The notes beneath the pieces are model-generated. The model was given only the letters and a program-made list of their open reading frames with translations, made no database searches and was not told the origin of the DNA. DNA of 33,650 nucleotides from Deltaproteobacteria bacterium (lineage in GTDB: Bacteria; Desulfobacterota; GWC2-55-46). The stretch covers positions 1 through 33,650 of the forward strand of contig JACRNO010000009.1 of the NCBI GenBank assembly GCA_016234855.1. Direction: 5' to 3'. Positions 24,301 to 33,650 of the stretch are shown piece after piece. Each line of letters begins with the position of its first letter. Positions within the stretch are counted from its first letter, which is position 1. Both the position numbers and the translations under genes were made by a program.

Positions 24301-27300
24301 CAAGGTTGCGAGCGGCCCGCTGCAAACGGAGTTTGCCGTCTCCGTTGCGCGGGAATACGCCGGGGCGCAAGCCGGGCCGGCGGCGGGTGATTCCGCCGCG
24401 AATATGGGTGAGAGACCGGTCGCCGGAACGAGCATGCCGGACTATGACATGGACTGGCTTGACTCAGCCAGGCCCGGGCTTGAGTGGCTTTGGCCTTATG
24501 CGGGCTATAACCCCTCGATACAGGCGATAAAGATAGCCATAAAGCACGACCCCACAAAGACGCTTACGCTCTATCTTAACGGCGAGCCGGTCAACCCCGT
24601 TGCCCTTGATAAGGTGATAAAGAGGGGCGACGGTCTTGCGGCGCTTTCGTTATGGAGGGGTGTGAATATCGTCGAGGGATATAATATGTTTGACGTTGTG
24701 GAGTCTGTTGACGGCGTGGAGACCGCCCGTGTGCGTAAGGTCGTTCATTACTCCGGCGCTCCGGTCAAGGCGGTTATCATGCCGGAGGCGTCCATGCTCG
24801 TGGCGGACGGCAAGAGCTCGCCGGTAGTGGCCGTCAGGCTTATTGACAAGGACGAGAAACCGGCAAGGGAAGGCGTCGTGGGAGAGTTCGCCGTGGACGC
24901 GCCTTATCTCGCGCAAAAGAGGCTCGATTACCTGCAGGAGAGCCCGCTTGCCGAGTCCAGGAGCGAGCGCGAGCGGTATCAGGTCGGAGACGACGGGATT
25001 GCGCTTATTGAATTGCAACCCACCACGCAGACGGGCGAGGCCGTAGTGAGGTTCTATCTCGCGGGCGGAGAAAAAGAGATCCACGTATGGCTGCAGCCCG
25101 ATATGCGCGACTGGATACTCGTCGGGCTTGCCGAGGGCACGGCCGGTTACGATGCGGTAACGGGCAATATGGAGAGCTTCGGGGAAACCGGCGGCAATCA
25201 GGACCTCTACGAAGACGGCAGGGTCGCCTTTTTCGCAAAGGGGCAGGTCAAGGAAGACTGGCTCCTGACCATCGCTTACGACAACGAGAAGAACGGGCGC
25301 GGCCGCGACAACCAGAGCCTGCACCAGACAATCGACCCGGATACTTATTATACGGTATACGGCGACGCCTCGGGGCAGCGTTACGACGCGGCCAGCGCAA
25401 GGAACATCTATGTGAAGGTGGAGCGGGAGCGTTTCTACGCCCTCTTCGGCGATTACGAGACCGGGCTTACCGTGACCGAGCTTGCGAAGTACAACCGCAA
25501 TTTTAACGGTCTCAAGTCCGAGTACATGGGAGAGCATGCGCAGTGGAATGTCTTTGTGAGCGATACCAATCAGGCCTTCAAGAGGGACGAGTTGCGCGGG
25601 GACGGCACCTCCGGCATCTACCGCCTATCGCGCAGGAATATCATAATGAATTCCGAGACGGTTACCATCGAGACACGCGACCGCTTCCACAGCGAGGTGG
25701 TCATCTCTTCCGTGAGGCTCACGCGCCATCTCGATTATAATATCGACTATGACAGCGGGACCATCGACTTCAGGACGCCTATATACGGCAGGGACGATAA
25801 TCTCAATCCCGTCTATATCGTGGCCGAGTACGAGTCCAACGACGCCGCCTCGGACATGTCCTATAACTACGGCGGAAGGGGCGCGGTAAGGCTCCTGGAC
25901 AACGCGCTGGAGACAGGCGTAAGCCTTATCCACGAGGGCGGGGTCGGAGGCAAGGCCGATCTCTCAGGCGTGGACGCCACCGTTAACATCGATGACAAGA
26001 CGAAGTTCAGAGCCGAATACGCCGAGACGAAGACCGACCGTTACAATAGCGTGCTCGAAGGCAACGCCTTCCTTGCCGAGATGACGCATAAATATGAGAG
26101 CTATGAAGACAAGGTCTACGTGCGTCAGCAGACGCAGGAGTTCGGCATCGGACAGCAAAAGGGCAGCGAGGCCGGAATGTCCAAATACGGCTACGATGGC
26201 GCGTACAGGCTTGCCGCGGGAACGAGCCTTAATGCGCAGGTATACAGGCAGAATACCGTCAGCACGGACGCCACGCGGGACGTCCTTGAGTTGCGGGCCA
26301 AGCACTACAACGGCCCCTACGATACGCACCTTGGGCTGCGTCATGCCTCTGATACCTTTGCAGGAGGGCCGGATAATAACTCGGACCAGCTCCTTGCCGG
26401 GGCGCGCTACAGGCTGCTTGACGATAAGCTGGCGCTTCGGCTCGACCGCGAGCAATCCGTTGGCTCCAATAACGAGAGCGGTGATTTCCCGACGCGCACT
26501 ATAGCCGGGGTCGACTATAAGCTCGCTCCGACGGCCACCGTTGCGCTTGAACACGAGATAACGAGCGGGCAGAGCGAGAGCGCCGAGACGACGCGGCTCG
26601 GGCTGCGGGCCTCGCCGTGGACGGGCGCTCAGATGAGTTCTTCGGTCGGCCAGGAGCATACGGAGGCAGGGCAGAGGGTCTTCTCGTCGAGCGGCCTTAA
26701 GCAGACCTGGCAGGTGACCGAGCGGTTATCGCTCGACGCCGGGCTTGACCGTTCCATTACGCACAAACACCCGGGTAACGCTCAGGTCAACAACAACGCG
26801 CCTGCGGCCTCGGGCGCAGGCCATGATTACACGGCCGTATCAGCCGGCGCCGCGTACAGGGAGAAGAAGTGGGCGGTGACCTCGCGCGTTGAAGTGCGTG
26901 AGGCCAAGGGAGACGATAAGACCGGGCTCGCTTTCGGCGCGAACGGGGAACTCAGCGAAGGCTTGGCCCTGCTCGCGGGTCTGCGTCTTAACAGGACGGT
27001 TATCGCCGCAGGCGAGAAGAACAAGGACGCAAACCTGCGCCTCGGCGCGGCATGGAGGCCGAAGAATACGCGTCTCATAATGCTTGACCGGCTCGATTTG
27101 ATAATGGAAGACCATAAAGGCGGCGCATTCACCTATCATAACCAGAGGTATATAAACAACCTCAACCTCAACTACAAGATCGAGACGCGCGCGCAGTTAT
27201 CGTTCCAGTACGGCGCAAAGTACGTCAGGGAGACAATCGACAGAGAGGATTACGCGGGCTATATCGACGTCTTGGGCATCGAGACCCGTTATGACGTTAC

Positions 27301-27559
27301 AAAGAAATGGGACGTTGGCGCGCGCCTCCTCGCGCTGCACTCGTGGTCGGCAAACCAGTACAAGTACGGCAGCGGCGCATCCGTCGGTTATAACTTTGCA
27401 AAGAACGTCTGGCTAAGCGTCGGATATAACTTCACCGGATTCAGGGACAAGGACTTTTCAAAGGCGGATTTTACGGCTAAGGGGCCGTTCGTCAAGTTTA
27501 GGATGAAGTTCGATCAGGAGACCGTGCGCGAGGCCGTCAAGTGGGTGGGCGGGCAGTAA
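21326..27559 (+). CDS. Giant outer-membrane protein: DUF11, CNA-B-like, OmpA and C-terminal beta-barrel domains
   Basis: The frame encodes up to 2,077 residues. A hydrophobic signal segment lies at about 104-122 (VALPVIASIVLLVLSTGARA), followed by GTNISNAAQAAY. Domains in order are a DUF11 unit (about 455-580), a CNA-B/SdrD-like module (about 610-665, ITVIYL-type strands ending GMYHFEGVNPGTHVVQLDL), another DUF11-like unit, an OmpA-type peptidoglycan-binding domain (about 870-980, GHTDSNRIRKRS and GRAMNRRVELVV), an invasin-like Ig domain (about 1150-1250) and a barrel of many aromatic beta-strands from about 1305. The last strand FVKFRMKF precedes a 13-residue tail. No ATG exists near the front: TTG 21326 is the longest choice, but about 80 residues precede the signal peptide and that DNA is strongly inverted-repetitive, so a later TTG (for example 21569) may be the real start. 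Confidence 0.85.
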   Translation: MIILAYISALILRLCSASVCGAGAVVRLCAGGFGPGASLCFTNAYNGKTGLSAALSARAAGLRPFVSCLFENALSLNVLSVLTKPLCCVSRIIAARTLPVSAARVALPVIASIVLLVLSTGARAATVPGTNISNAAQAAYSPNGIGAVTAASNTVSLTSVVYNMPAKIEFMKYAPLMPGAEMDKVYIPDYITQSGAPWPMPLPWAAGTTVPLDIANPIPLVDANFYQESEPVFIKLTDHDYDGAGFVSVTLTVDTNPGEFEELRLKESDMPGVFIGYSRLVTWAPLNKPHNGLLSISSRSIIKVAYVDQLDGTDTAAAAALIDPYGLVFDTSTGEPVNGAVVTLIDATTGLPALVHGDNGVSVFPSTVTTGGSARDSYGKSYIFAKGEYRFPFVSAGQYRILVAPPNGYRSPSQVGTAWIQTLPGAPYAMAEPGSRGEVFIISPGPAIHIDLPVDPVVRLYLTKAASKTTVSPGDFLQYKLMLEDAAGGPVLTGVTISDKLPLGFRYRKGSARLDGAKTADPDISADGRTLTFNVGTMPVKGKINISYVAEVGAVARLGNATNTAQAVAAGGHLSNVAKAVVLVKEDLFISKTVIVGRVAADSCGEREGVSLAGIRVYLEDGANAVTDKNGMYHFEGVNPGTHVVQLDLATVPDGYEVTACEENTRFAGSMHSQFVDLQPGALWRADFTFVTKPEEPVEKPLTAPIETKVESVGGVGIELKGALREDEPVNGAAPESGEKAVGTADYSVAIGVDKAPLQNLRLMVVLPEGVRYIPGTSRLGSSGLADPEITENVLTYRLGDEPADWSGEAAFAASVDVDGDAGEFATKALLIFDTADMKNRRTQLADTTMKRVLKDKETAIEDITLRPHFKEVSAAIEAEDIGMLDELIAKLGKARVEHITVIGHTDSNRIRKRSLRLFNDNYSLSKGRAASIAKYIADALQLDPSRVTVDGKGPDEPVATNATERGRAMNRRVELVVQADRAIKWHELENGKVASGPLQTEFAVSVAREYAGAQAGPAAGDSAANMGERPVAGTSMPDYDMDWLDSARPGLEWLWPYAGYNPSIQAIKIAIKHDPTKTLTLYLNGEPVNPVALDKVIKRGDGLAALSLWRGVNIVEGYNMFDVVESVDGVETARVRKVVHYSGAPVKAVIMPEASMLVADGKSSPVVAVRLIDKDEKPAREGVVGEFAVDAPYLAQKRLDYLQESPLAESRSERERYQVGDDGIALIELQPTTQTGEAVVRFYLAGGEKEIHVWLQPDMRDWILVGLAEGTAGYDAVTGNMESFGETGGNQDLYEDGRVAFFAKGQVKEDWLLTIAYDNEKNGRGRDNQSLHQTIDPDTYYTVYGDASGQRYDAASARNIYVKVERERFYALFGDYETGLTVTELAKYNRNFNGLKSEYMGEHAQWNVFVSDTNQAFKRDELRGDGTSGIYRLSRRNIIMNSETVTIETRDRFHSEVVISSVRLTRHLDYNIDYDSGTIDFRTPIYGRDDNLNPVYIVAEYESNDAASDMSYNYGGRGAVRLLDNALETGVSLIHEGGVGGKADLSGVDATVNIDDKTKFRAEYAETKTDRYNSVLEGNAFLAEMTHKYESYEDKVYVRQQTQEFGIGQQKGSEAGMSKYGYDGAYRLAAGTSLNAQVYRQNTVSTDATRDVLELRAKHYNGPYDTHLGLRHASDTFAGGPDNNSDQLLAGARYRLLDDKLALRLDREQSVGSNNESGDFPTRTIAGVDYKLAPTATVALEHEITSGQSESAETTRLGLRASPWTGAQMSSSVGQEHTEAGQRVFSSSGLKQTWQVTERLSLDAGLDRSITHKHPGNAQVNNNAPAASGAGHDYTAVSAGAAYREKKWAVTSRVEVREAKGDDKTGLAFGANGELSEGLALLAGLRLNRTVIAAGEKNKDANLRLGAAWRPKNTRLIMLDRLDLIMEDHKGGAFTYHNQRYINNLNLNYKIETRAQLSFQYGAKYVRETIDREDYAGYIDVLGIETRYDVTKKWDVGARLLALHSWSANQYKYGSGASVGYNFAKNVWLSVGYNFTGFRDKDFSKADFTAKGPFVKFRMKFDQETVREAVKWVGGQ
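21447..21524 (+). promoter_or_regulatory. Large imperfect stem-loop at the presumed start of the giant outer-membrane gene
   Basis: TTACGAACG (21447-21455) pairs with CGTTCGTAA (21516-21524), and AAGACCGG (21467-21474) pairs with CCGGTCTT (21504-21511). The structure lies inside the nominal N-terminal coding region but before the signal peptide. It looks more like a structured 5' leader than coding sequence. Confidence 0.45.
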
Positions 27560-27611
27560 CGGGCCTGATGTCTCATGTGGTTTAGGAAGCCTCCGGCTTG
27601 TTCTTTTTCTG

Positions 27612-27650
27612 TTTGTCATTCTGAGGAGTGAAGCGACGAAGAATCCCGTA
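27612..27650. repeat. Fragment of the GTCATTCTGAG dispersed repeat
   Basis: TTTGTCATTCTGAGGAGTG and the following GAAGAATCCC resemble the element at 11381-11524. The matching opposite arm is not evident, so this is a partial copy. The remainder of the gap 27560-27722 holds nothing else recognisable. Confidence 0.5.
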
Positions 27651-27722
27651 GGTGGAAAAAACAGAGGTTTCTCGTTTTTTCGTATCACTTTCCCGTGTCC
27701 TGGCGGTTGCCCGACGGGGCGT

Positions 27723-27781
27723 GTTCATAATATGAACAAAAAACTTGACTCGTTTGTCTTCGTTGTGTTAATGTTCAGGTT

Positions 27782-27787
<6 letters not shown>
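27723..27787. promoter_or_regulatory. Two near-identical palindromic operators flanking the regulator promoter
   Basis: GTTCATAATATGAAC (27723-27737) and GTTCAGGTTATGAAC (27773-27787) share identical arms and differ only at three central positions. They are exactly 50 bp apart. The first precedes the -35; the second covers the start codon of the winged-helix regulator. This suggests autoregulation, possibly by looping. Confidence 0.65.
27745..27772 (+). promoter_or_regulatory. Promoter of the polysaccharide cluster
   Basis: TTGACT (27745-27750) and GTTAAT (27767-27772) are separated by 16 bp, placing transcription initiation near 27779-27781, directly at ATG 27782. With no real ribosome site, the regulator mRNA may be leaderless. 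Confidence 0.5.
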
Positions 27788-29360
<1,573 letters not shown>

Positions 29361-29384
29361 TCTTACACAAGGGAGGACACGGAT

Positions 29385-30470
29385 TTGTCGCTAACCAGAG
29401 ATATGAAGGCGCTTGTGTTAAGCGGGGGCAAGGGCACGAGGCTGCGCCCGCTTACCTACACCGGCGCAAAACAGCTTGTGCCGATAGCGAACCGTCCAAT
29501 CCTCGCCTATGTCTTTGATAACCTGGCAAAGGCAGGCATCAAGGATGTGGGCGTCATTATCTCTCCTGAGACTGGTGACGAGATACGGCAGACCATGGGG
29601 GATGGTTCAAACTGGGGTATTAAAGTCACCTATATCCTGCAGGCCGAGCCTAAAGGTCTGGCGCATGCGGTGCTTACCGCCGCCGATTTTTTGGGTGACT
29701 CGTCATTTGTCATGTACCTTGGTGATAACCTCATCGGCTGCGGTATCGAGAGTTTTATAGATACCTTTCGCGCATCTGGCGCGGATGCGGTCATATTGCT
29801 CAAATCAGTTAAGAACCCGCAGTCATTCGGTGTTGCCGAGGTGGACGCCAATGGCAAGATACTGCGCCTCGAGGAAAAACCCAAGGAGCCCAGGAGCAAC
29901 CTCGCGCTCGTCGGCGTATATATCTTTTCAAAAGAGATACACAAGGCGATAGGCAGGACAAGGCCTTCGGCGCGCGGGGAATTGGAGATAACGGACGCCA
30001 TACAGGACTTGATATCAGCGGGCAGGCCGGTGCAGAGCCATTTGCTGGATACATGGTGGCTCGATACAGGGAAAAAAGACGATATGCTTGCGGCCAATAC
30101 CGTGGTGCTCGACGAGTGGTTCAAGAGGGATATTCGCGGACAGGTCGACGAGAAGAGTGTCGTGACAGGGCGCGTCACAATAGATAAAGGGGCGGTCGTG
30201 AAGAACAGCACGCTGCGCGGGCCGATTGTTATCGGCGAGGGAGCGGTTGTGGAGGACAGTTTCATCGGCCCATTTACCAGCGTGGGGCCCTCCACCGTCA
30301 TAAGAAAATCTATCATAGAGCATTGCGTGATACTGGCGGGCGCGGAGATAAGCCACGTAGACCGCATGGAAGACAGTCTTATCGGCAGGAACGCCAGGGT
30401 CGTAAAGTGCCACCACAAGCACGAGGCCCTGCGGCTTATGATAGGTGATGATTCGCTCGTGGAGGTATAG
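29385..30470 (+). CDS. rmlA: Glucose-1-phosphate thymidylyltransferase, long form (RmlA-like)
   Basis: The 361-residue protein combines an N-terminal nucleotidyltransferase domain ([40 protein letters not shown]) with a C-terminal left-handed beta-helix (about 255-350, [32 protein letters not shown]). That matches the long RmlA class of about 355 residues rather than the 290-residue short class. It makes dTDP-glucose from glucose-1-phosphate and dTTP, the first step to dTDP-rhamnose. TTG 29385 is preferred because GGAGG (29372-29376) lies eight bases upstream; ATG 29403 gives a shorter alternative. The gene follows the epimerase by 24 bp and precedes the other rml genes. Confidence 0.9.
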   Translation: MSLTRDMKALVLSGGKGTRLRPLTYTGAKQLVPIANRPILAYVFDNLAKAGIKDVGVIISPETGDEIRQTMGDGSNWGIKVTYILQAEPKGLAHAVLTAADFLGDSSFVMYLGDNLIGCGIESFIDTFRASGADAVILLKSVKNPQSFGVAEVDANGKILRLEEKPKEPRSNLALVGVYIFSKEIHKAIGRTRPSARGELEITDAIQDLISAGRPVQSHLLDTWWLDTGKKDDMLAANTVVLDEWFKRDIRGQVDEKSVVTGRVTIDKGAVVKNSTLRGPIVIGEGAVVEDSFIGPFTSVGPSTVIRKSIIEHCVILAGAEISHVDRMEDSLIGRNARVVKCHHKHEALRLMIGDDSLVEV

Positions 30471-30517
30471 CAGGCTTCGGGCAATGACTGATTTTTAAAT
30501 CTCAAGAGGAGTGCGGA

Positions 30518-30991
30518 ATGTTCAAGGACGGCGATATCGAAGGGATAGTTATAAAAAAGCTCGTGCAATACAACGATGCTCGCGGCTGGCTCATGGAGCT
30601 GTTCAGGCATGACGAACTCGAAGAGCGCTATCACCCGGCCATGACGTATCTATCGCTTACGAGGCCGGGGGTGGCCAGGGGCCCGCACGAACATATAGAC
30701 CAGGCGGATTACTTCTGCTTTGCCGGGCCGTCGGATTTCAAGGTATATCTATGGGACAACAGGCCTGAGTCGTTGACCTACAAGAACAGGACGACCATTG
30801 TTGCCGGTGTTTCCAACCCGGTTGCGATTATCGTGCCGCGTAACGTGGTGCATGCCTACAAGAACGTCGGGGACGCGGACGGGCTGGTTGTAAACTGTCC
30901 GAACCGTCTTTTCAAGGGAGAGGGGAAGAAGGAGCCGGTGGATGAGGTCAGGTACGAGGACGACCACGCCTCCCCGTATATATTGGATTGA
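30518..30991 (+). CDS. rmlC: dTDP-4-dehydrorhamnose 3,5-epimerase family cupin (RmlC-like, short)
   Basis: The 157-residue cupin has RmlC-like landmarks: DARGWLMELFR (about 21-31), the putative catalytic-histidine segment GVARGPHEHIDQADYF, the strand FKVYLWDNRPES, and VPRNVVHAYKNVGD. It is about 25 residues shorter than classical RmlC and has RGPHEH where RmlC usually has RGLHFQ. It may therefore be a variant epimerase or a sugar-specific relative. Sitting between rmlA and rmlD, it most likely supplies the 3,5-epimerase step of dTDP-rhamnose synthesis. GAGGAG provides the ribosome site. The stop overlaps the rmlD start by one base, which indicates translational coupling. Confidence 0.8.
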   Translation: MFKDGDIEGIVIKKLVQYNDARGWLMELFRHDELEERYHPAMTYLSLTRPGVARGPHEHIDQADYFCFAGPSDFKVYLWDNRPESLTYKNRTTIVAGVSNPVAIIVPRNVVHAYKNVGDADGLVVNCPNRLFKGEGKKEPVDEVRYEDDHASPYILD

Positions 30992-31881
30992 TGAAGATAC
31001 TTGTTACAGGCTCGGAAGGCCAGCTCGGCAGGGACCTCATCCCGCGCCTTAAAGCCGCGGGGCACGACGTATGCGGTTATGACGTCGGGAGTCTCGATAT
31101 TACGGATGCGGCAAAGACGAGCGAACTCGTTGCCGCGGAAAAGCCTTTCGTCATAATCAATTGCGCGGCCTATACGCAGGTGGACAAGGCCGAGACCGAG
31201 CGCGATGCCGCGTACGCGGTAAACAGGGACGGCGCGGCCAACCTTGCCCAGGCCGCGGCCCGGTGTAAGGCAAGGCTCATCCATATCTCAACGGATTTTG
31301 TTTTTGACGGGTTGAAGTCCACCCCTTATGCGGAGGCAGACGCAGTAAACCCGTTGAGTGTCTATGGTGCTTCCAAGCTCGCGGGAGAAGAGGCCGTGGC
31401 AGGCCGCCTGCCGGAGCATATCATCGTGCGCACGGCCTGGCTTTATGGCGGACAGGGCAATAATTTTGTAAAGACCATCCTGAGGCTTGCATCGGAGCGC
31501 GAGAGCCTGAACATCGTATACGACCAGATCGGGACGCCGACCTGGACGTCGGACTTGTCCGACGCGATAGTGCTGACCGTAAAGGCGGTCGAGTCCGGCA
31601 AGACCCCTTACGGCGTCTACCATTATACAAACGAGGGCGTGGCAAGCTGGTACGATTTTGCGGTTGCGATAGTCGAAGAGGCGCGGCGCAGGGGCTTGAA
31701 GGTGAAGTGCAACTCGCTTGAGCCGATACTTACATCAGGCTACCCCACGCCCGCAAAGAGGCCGGCCTATTCCGTGCTTGATAAAGAGAAGTTTAAAAAG
31801 ACGTTCGGCGTAGAGATACCCTACTGGAGGGTATCTCTCAAGAATATGATGACGGAACTTTATGGAGGCGGCATTGCGTAA
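30991..31881 (+). CDS. rmlD: dTDP-4-dehydrorhamnose reductase
   Basis: The 296-residue reductase has the cofactor motif GSEGQLG (7-13), INCAAYTQVDKAE (about 52-64), ISTDFVFDG and catalytic YGASKLAGE, all standard for RmlD. The C-terminal part includes PTWTSDLSDAI and GVYHYTNEGVASWYDFA. It reduces dTDP-4-keto-L-rhamnose to dTDP-L-rhamnose, completing the pathway. ATG 30991 shares its A with the preceding TGA. A TTG three bases upstream is in frame but less likely. The 3' end overlaps rmlB by eight bases. Confidence 0.95.
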   Translation: MKILVTGSEGQLGRDLIPRLKAAGHDVCGYDVGSLDITDAAKTSELVAAEKPFVIINCAAYTQVDKAETERDAAYAVNRDGAANLAQAAARCKARLIHISTDFVFDGLKSTPYAEADAVNPLSVYGASKLAGEEAVAGRLPEHIIVRTAWLYGGQGNNFVKTILRLASERESLNIVYDQIGTPTWTSDLSDAIVLTVKAVESGKTPYGVYHYTNEGVASWYDFAVAIVEEARRRGLKVKCNSLEPILTSGYPTPAKRPAYSVLDKEKFKKTFGVEIPYWRVSLKNMMTELYGGGIA

Positions 31882-32962
31882 GATACTTATTACAGGCGGA
31901 GCAGGTTTTATCGGCAGCAACTTTGCCGTTTACATGCGCCAGGCCCATCCGGAAGACCGTCTTGTGGTCTTTGACAAGCTTACCTATGCCGGGAACCTTG
32001 AAAATCTGAGGTCGCTTGAGGCGGATGCCAACTATCGTTTCATAAAAGGCGATATAACCGACTTTGAGCACGTAACCCGCGTATTCAAGGAAGAGGGGAT
32101 AGACACGGTGGTGAACTTTGCCGCGGAATCGCACGTTGACCGTTCGATACTCGGACCGAAGGCCTTTATCGAGACGAACGTCAACGGCACCTTCTGTTTG
32201 CTTGAGGCCGCAAGGCAGGCATGGACGTCCGGCGGCAACCGGTTCCTGCACGTATCCACGGACGAGGTTTATGGCTCGCTCGGCGAGACCGGCTCTTTCA
32301 CCGAGACGACCCCGTACAGCCCGAACTCGCCTTACTCGGCCTCAAAGGCCGCTTCCGACCATCTTGTCAGGGCATATTTTCACACGTACGGGCTGCCTGT
32401 GCTCACAACCAACTGCTCCAACAATTACGGGCCGTTCCAGTTCCCGGAAAAGCTCATACCGCTTATGGTGATAAACGCGCTGAACGGGAAGCCGCTTCCC
32501 GTTTATGGGGACGGCACGAACGTCCGCGACTGGCTCCATGTAAGCGACCACTGCGCCGCCATTGACACGGTACTGTCAAGAGGCAGGGCCGGAGAGGTCT
32601 ATAACGTTGGCGGCAGGGCCGAGCGGAGGAACATCGATATCGTCGAAGGCATCTGCGCGGCGGTCGACGCCAGGGCAGGTTCGGATGAGGCTATCGCGCG
32701 GCTCTATTCGTTTGGCGGAAGCCGGAAAAAACTCATTACCTTCGTAAAAGACCGTCCCGGACACGACAAGCGTTATGCAATTGACTGCACGAAGATAGAA
32801 AAAGAGCTCGGCTGGAAGCCGTCCGTGACCTTTGACCACGGCATCAAGTCCACGGTCGACTGGTATGTCGCGAACCGCAGTTGGTGGGAGAGAATCGTAT
32901 CGGGTGAGTATCTCAGGTATTACGAGAGGCAGTATAAAGACAGGTGCGATGCCGCTAAGTAA
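31874..32962 (+). CDS. rmlB: dTDP-glucose 4,6-dehydratase
   Basis: The 362-residue protein is a textbook RmlB: GGAGFIGSN cofactor motif (6-14), FDKLTYAGNLENL, AAESHVDRSI, the active-site STDEVYG (Thr-Asp-Glu) and YSASKAASDH, then NNYGPFQFPEKLIPLMV and DRPGHDKRYAID. It converts dTDP-glucose to dTDP-4-keto-6-deoxyglucose. I chose TTG 31874, because GGAGG at 31864-31868 precedes it by five bases. The ATG at 31862 overlaps that site and would add four residues. The coding region overlaps rmlD, and the set RmlA-RmlC-RmlD-RmlB is thus complete in one operon. Confidence 0.96.
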   Translation: MRKILITGGAGFIGSNFAVYMRQAHPEDRLVVFDKLTYAGNLENLRSLEADANYRFIKGDITDFEHVTRVFKEEGIDTVVNFAAESHVDRSILGPKAFIETNVNGTFCLLEAARQAWTSGGNRFLHVSTDEVYGSLGETGSFTETTPYSPNSPYSASKAASDHLVRAYFHTYGLPVLTTNCSNNYGPFQFPEKLIPLMVINALNGKPLPVYGDGTNVRDWLHVSDHCAAIDTVLSRGRAGEVYNVGGRAERRNIDIVEGICAAVDARAGSDEAIARLYSFGGSRKKLITFVKDRPGHDKRYAIDCTKIEKELGWKPSVTFDHGIKSTVDWYVANRSWWERIVSGEYLRYYERQYKDRCDAAK

Positions 32963-32984
32963 CCGCGTCGGCGCAGGTGAGGCG

Positions 32985-33650
32985 ATGAAACAGGATTTTC
33001 GGATATTCTTGGATTTTTCGCGCAGGCTCTGGACGAACCGCTTCATGCTCAAGATGATGACGGACAGGGAGCTGAAGGCGCAGTACGTCGGCAGTTTATT
33101 CGGCCTTGCGTGGGCGGTGATAAATCCCCTGGCCCTGATGGCCGTCTACGGCATCGTATTCGGTTATTTTTTCAAGACGAAGCCCGACCCGTCGTCCGGC
33201 ACGCAAAGCTATATGCTTTATCTGGTGTGCGGTCTGATTCCCTGGCAGTTTTTCGCTCAAACGGTGACTTCATGCGCCGACGCGCTTACAAAGAATTCCA
33301 ATCTTATAAAGAAGGCGGTCGATTTCCCTTCCGAGATACTGCCTGTTGTTACTGTATTTTCGTCGGTCATCAGCCATCTCATAGGCGTTGCCGTCCTGTT
33401 AATACTGACCGTTATTTTCAACGGCAGCCTGAGCCCGTGGACGCTTGTCATCTTCGTATACATCTTTTTTATTGTTGTATTGACCGTCGGCCTCGGCTGG
33501 ATATTATCCTCTTTGAGCGTCTATCTGAAGGATCTGAAACAGGTTTTGGGGCTTGTTATTATGGCCGGCTTCTTCTTTACGCCCATATTCTATCCGGCCA
33601 GCAGGATACCCGCGGCTGTCTTGTGGATATTCAAGCTCAACCCCATGTTC
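32985..33650 (+). CDS. Polysaccharide ABC-2 exporter permease (Wzm/TagG-like), 3' end outside window
   Basis: The frame is open from ATG 32985 to the window edge (222 codons), so the gene is truncated there. It starts with the cytoplasmic helix typical of O-antigen ABC permeases (LWTNRFMLKMMTDRELKAQYVGSLFGLAWAVINPL), followed by at least five hydrophobic helices and the ABC-2 segment SLSVYLKDLKQVLGLVIMAGFFFTPIFYP. Such permeases pair with a Wzt-type ATPase to export complete polysaccharide chains across the inner membrane. The ATPase should lie just downstream. GGTGAGG precedes the start; ATG 32949 is in frame and could add 12 residues. The gap to rmlB is 22 bp, so it belongs to the same operon. 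Confidence 0.9.
   Translation, partial: MKQDFRIFLDFSRRLWTNRFMLKMMTDRELKAQYVGSLFGLAWAVINPLALMAVYGIVFGYFFKTKPDPSSGTQSYMLYLVCGLIPWQFFAQTVTSCADALTKNSNLIKKAVDFPSEILPVVTVFSSVISHLIGVAVLLILTVIFNGSLSPWTLVIFVYIFFIVVLTVGLGWILSSLSVYLKDLKQVLGLVIMAGFFFTPIFYPASRIPAAVLWIFKLNPMF

Overview
The window looks like a chromosomal segment of a free-living Gram-negative bacterium with GC-rich coding DNA. It encodes an outer-membrane beta-barrel/OmpA protein, periplasmic proteins and a dTDP-rhamnose surface-polysaccharide cluster. The mixture of pyruvate phosphate dikinase, HD-GYP signalling, giant DUF11 surface proteins and many short dispersed inverted repeats suggests an uncultured Desulfobacterota ('deltaproteobacterial') or Nitrospirota lineage. 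That placement is inference. No rRNA, tRNA, CRISPR array or complete IS element was found.

Layout. 1-2634: 3' end of an HD-GYP phosphodiesterase, then an OmpR-type response regulator and its histidine kinase, closed by a strong terminator. 2635-5003: a repeat-rich gap, an aldo/keto reductase with a near-leaderless promoter, more repeats, and an unrecognised beta-rich protein. 5096-6070: an AT-rich insert with a DpnI-type methyl-directed restriction endonuclease and a 51-residue zinc-ribbon protein. 6180-8268: thiol peroxidase and pirin (minus strand) divergent from a rhomboid protease. 8269-13355: pyruvate phosphate dikinase behind a structured leader, a small secreted protein, and a GT4 glycosyltransferase. 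13356-14702: a 1.3-kb gap with predicted RNA structures but no convincing gene. 14703-27559: a surface locus of four secreted DUF11-type proteins followed by a protein of about 2,000 residues combining DUF11, CNA-B-like, OmpA, invasin-like and beta-barrel regions. 27723-33650: an exopolysaccharide/O-antigen cluster: regulator with a paired operator, GDP-fucose-synthase-like epimerase, RmlA (long form), RmlC-like cupin, RmlD, RmlB, and the start of a polysaccharide ABC exporter permease.

How the parts work together. The 27.8-33.6 kb cluster should make dTDP-L-rhamnose and export a glycan by an ABC route. The adjacent DUF11/OmpA locus probably builds a large protein structure on the same cell surface. 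The DpnI homologue would protect against DNA methylated at the adenine of GATC; the whole window is markedly poor in GATC.

Most notable: (i) a 27-29 bp repeat whose copies lie inside other repeats and, twice, inside another copy of themselves at different positions; (ii) a solitary DpnI homologue with GATC depletion; (iii) the DUF11/OmpA surface locus with shared N-terminal motifs and C-terminal strands; (iv) two near-identical operators 50 bp apart around the promoter and start codon of the polysaccharide regulator. Start codons were chosen from Shine-Dalgarno spacing where possible.
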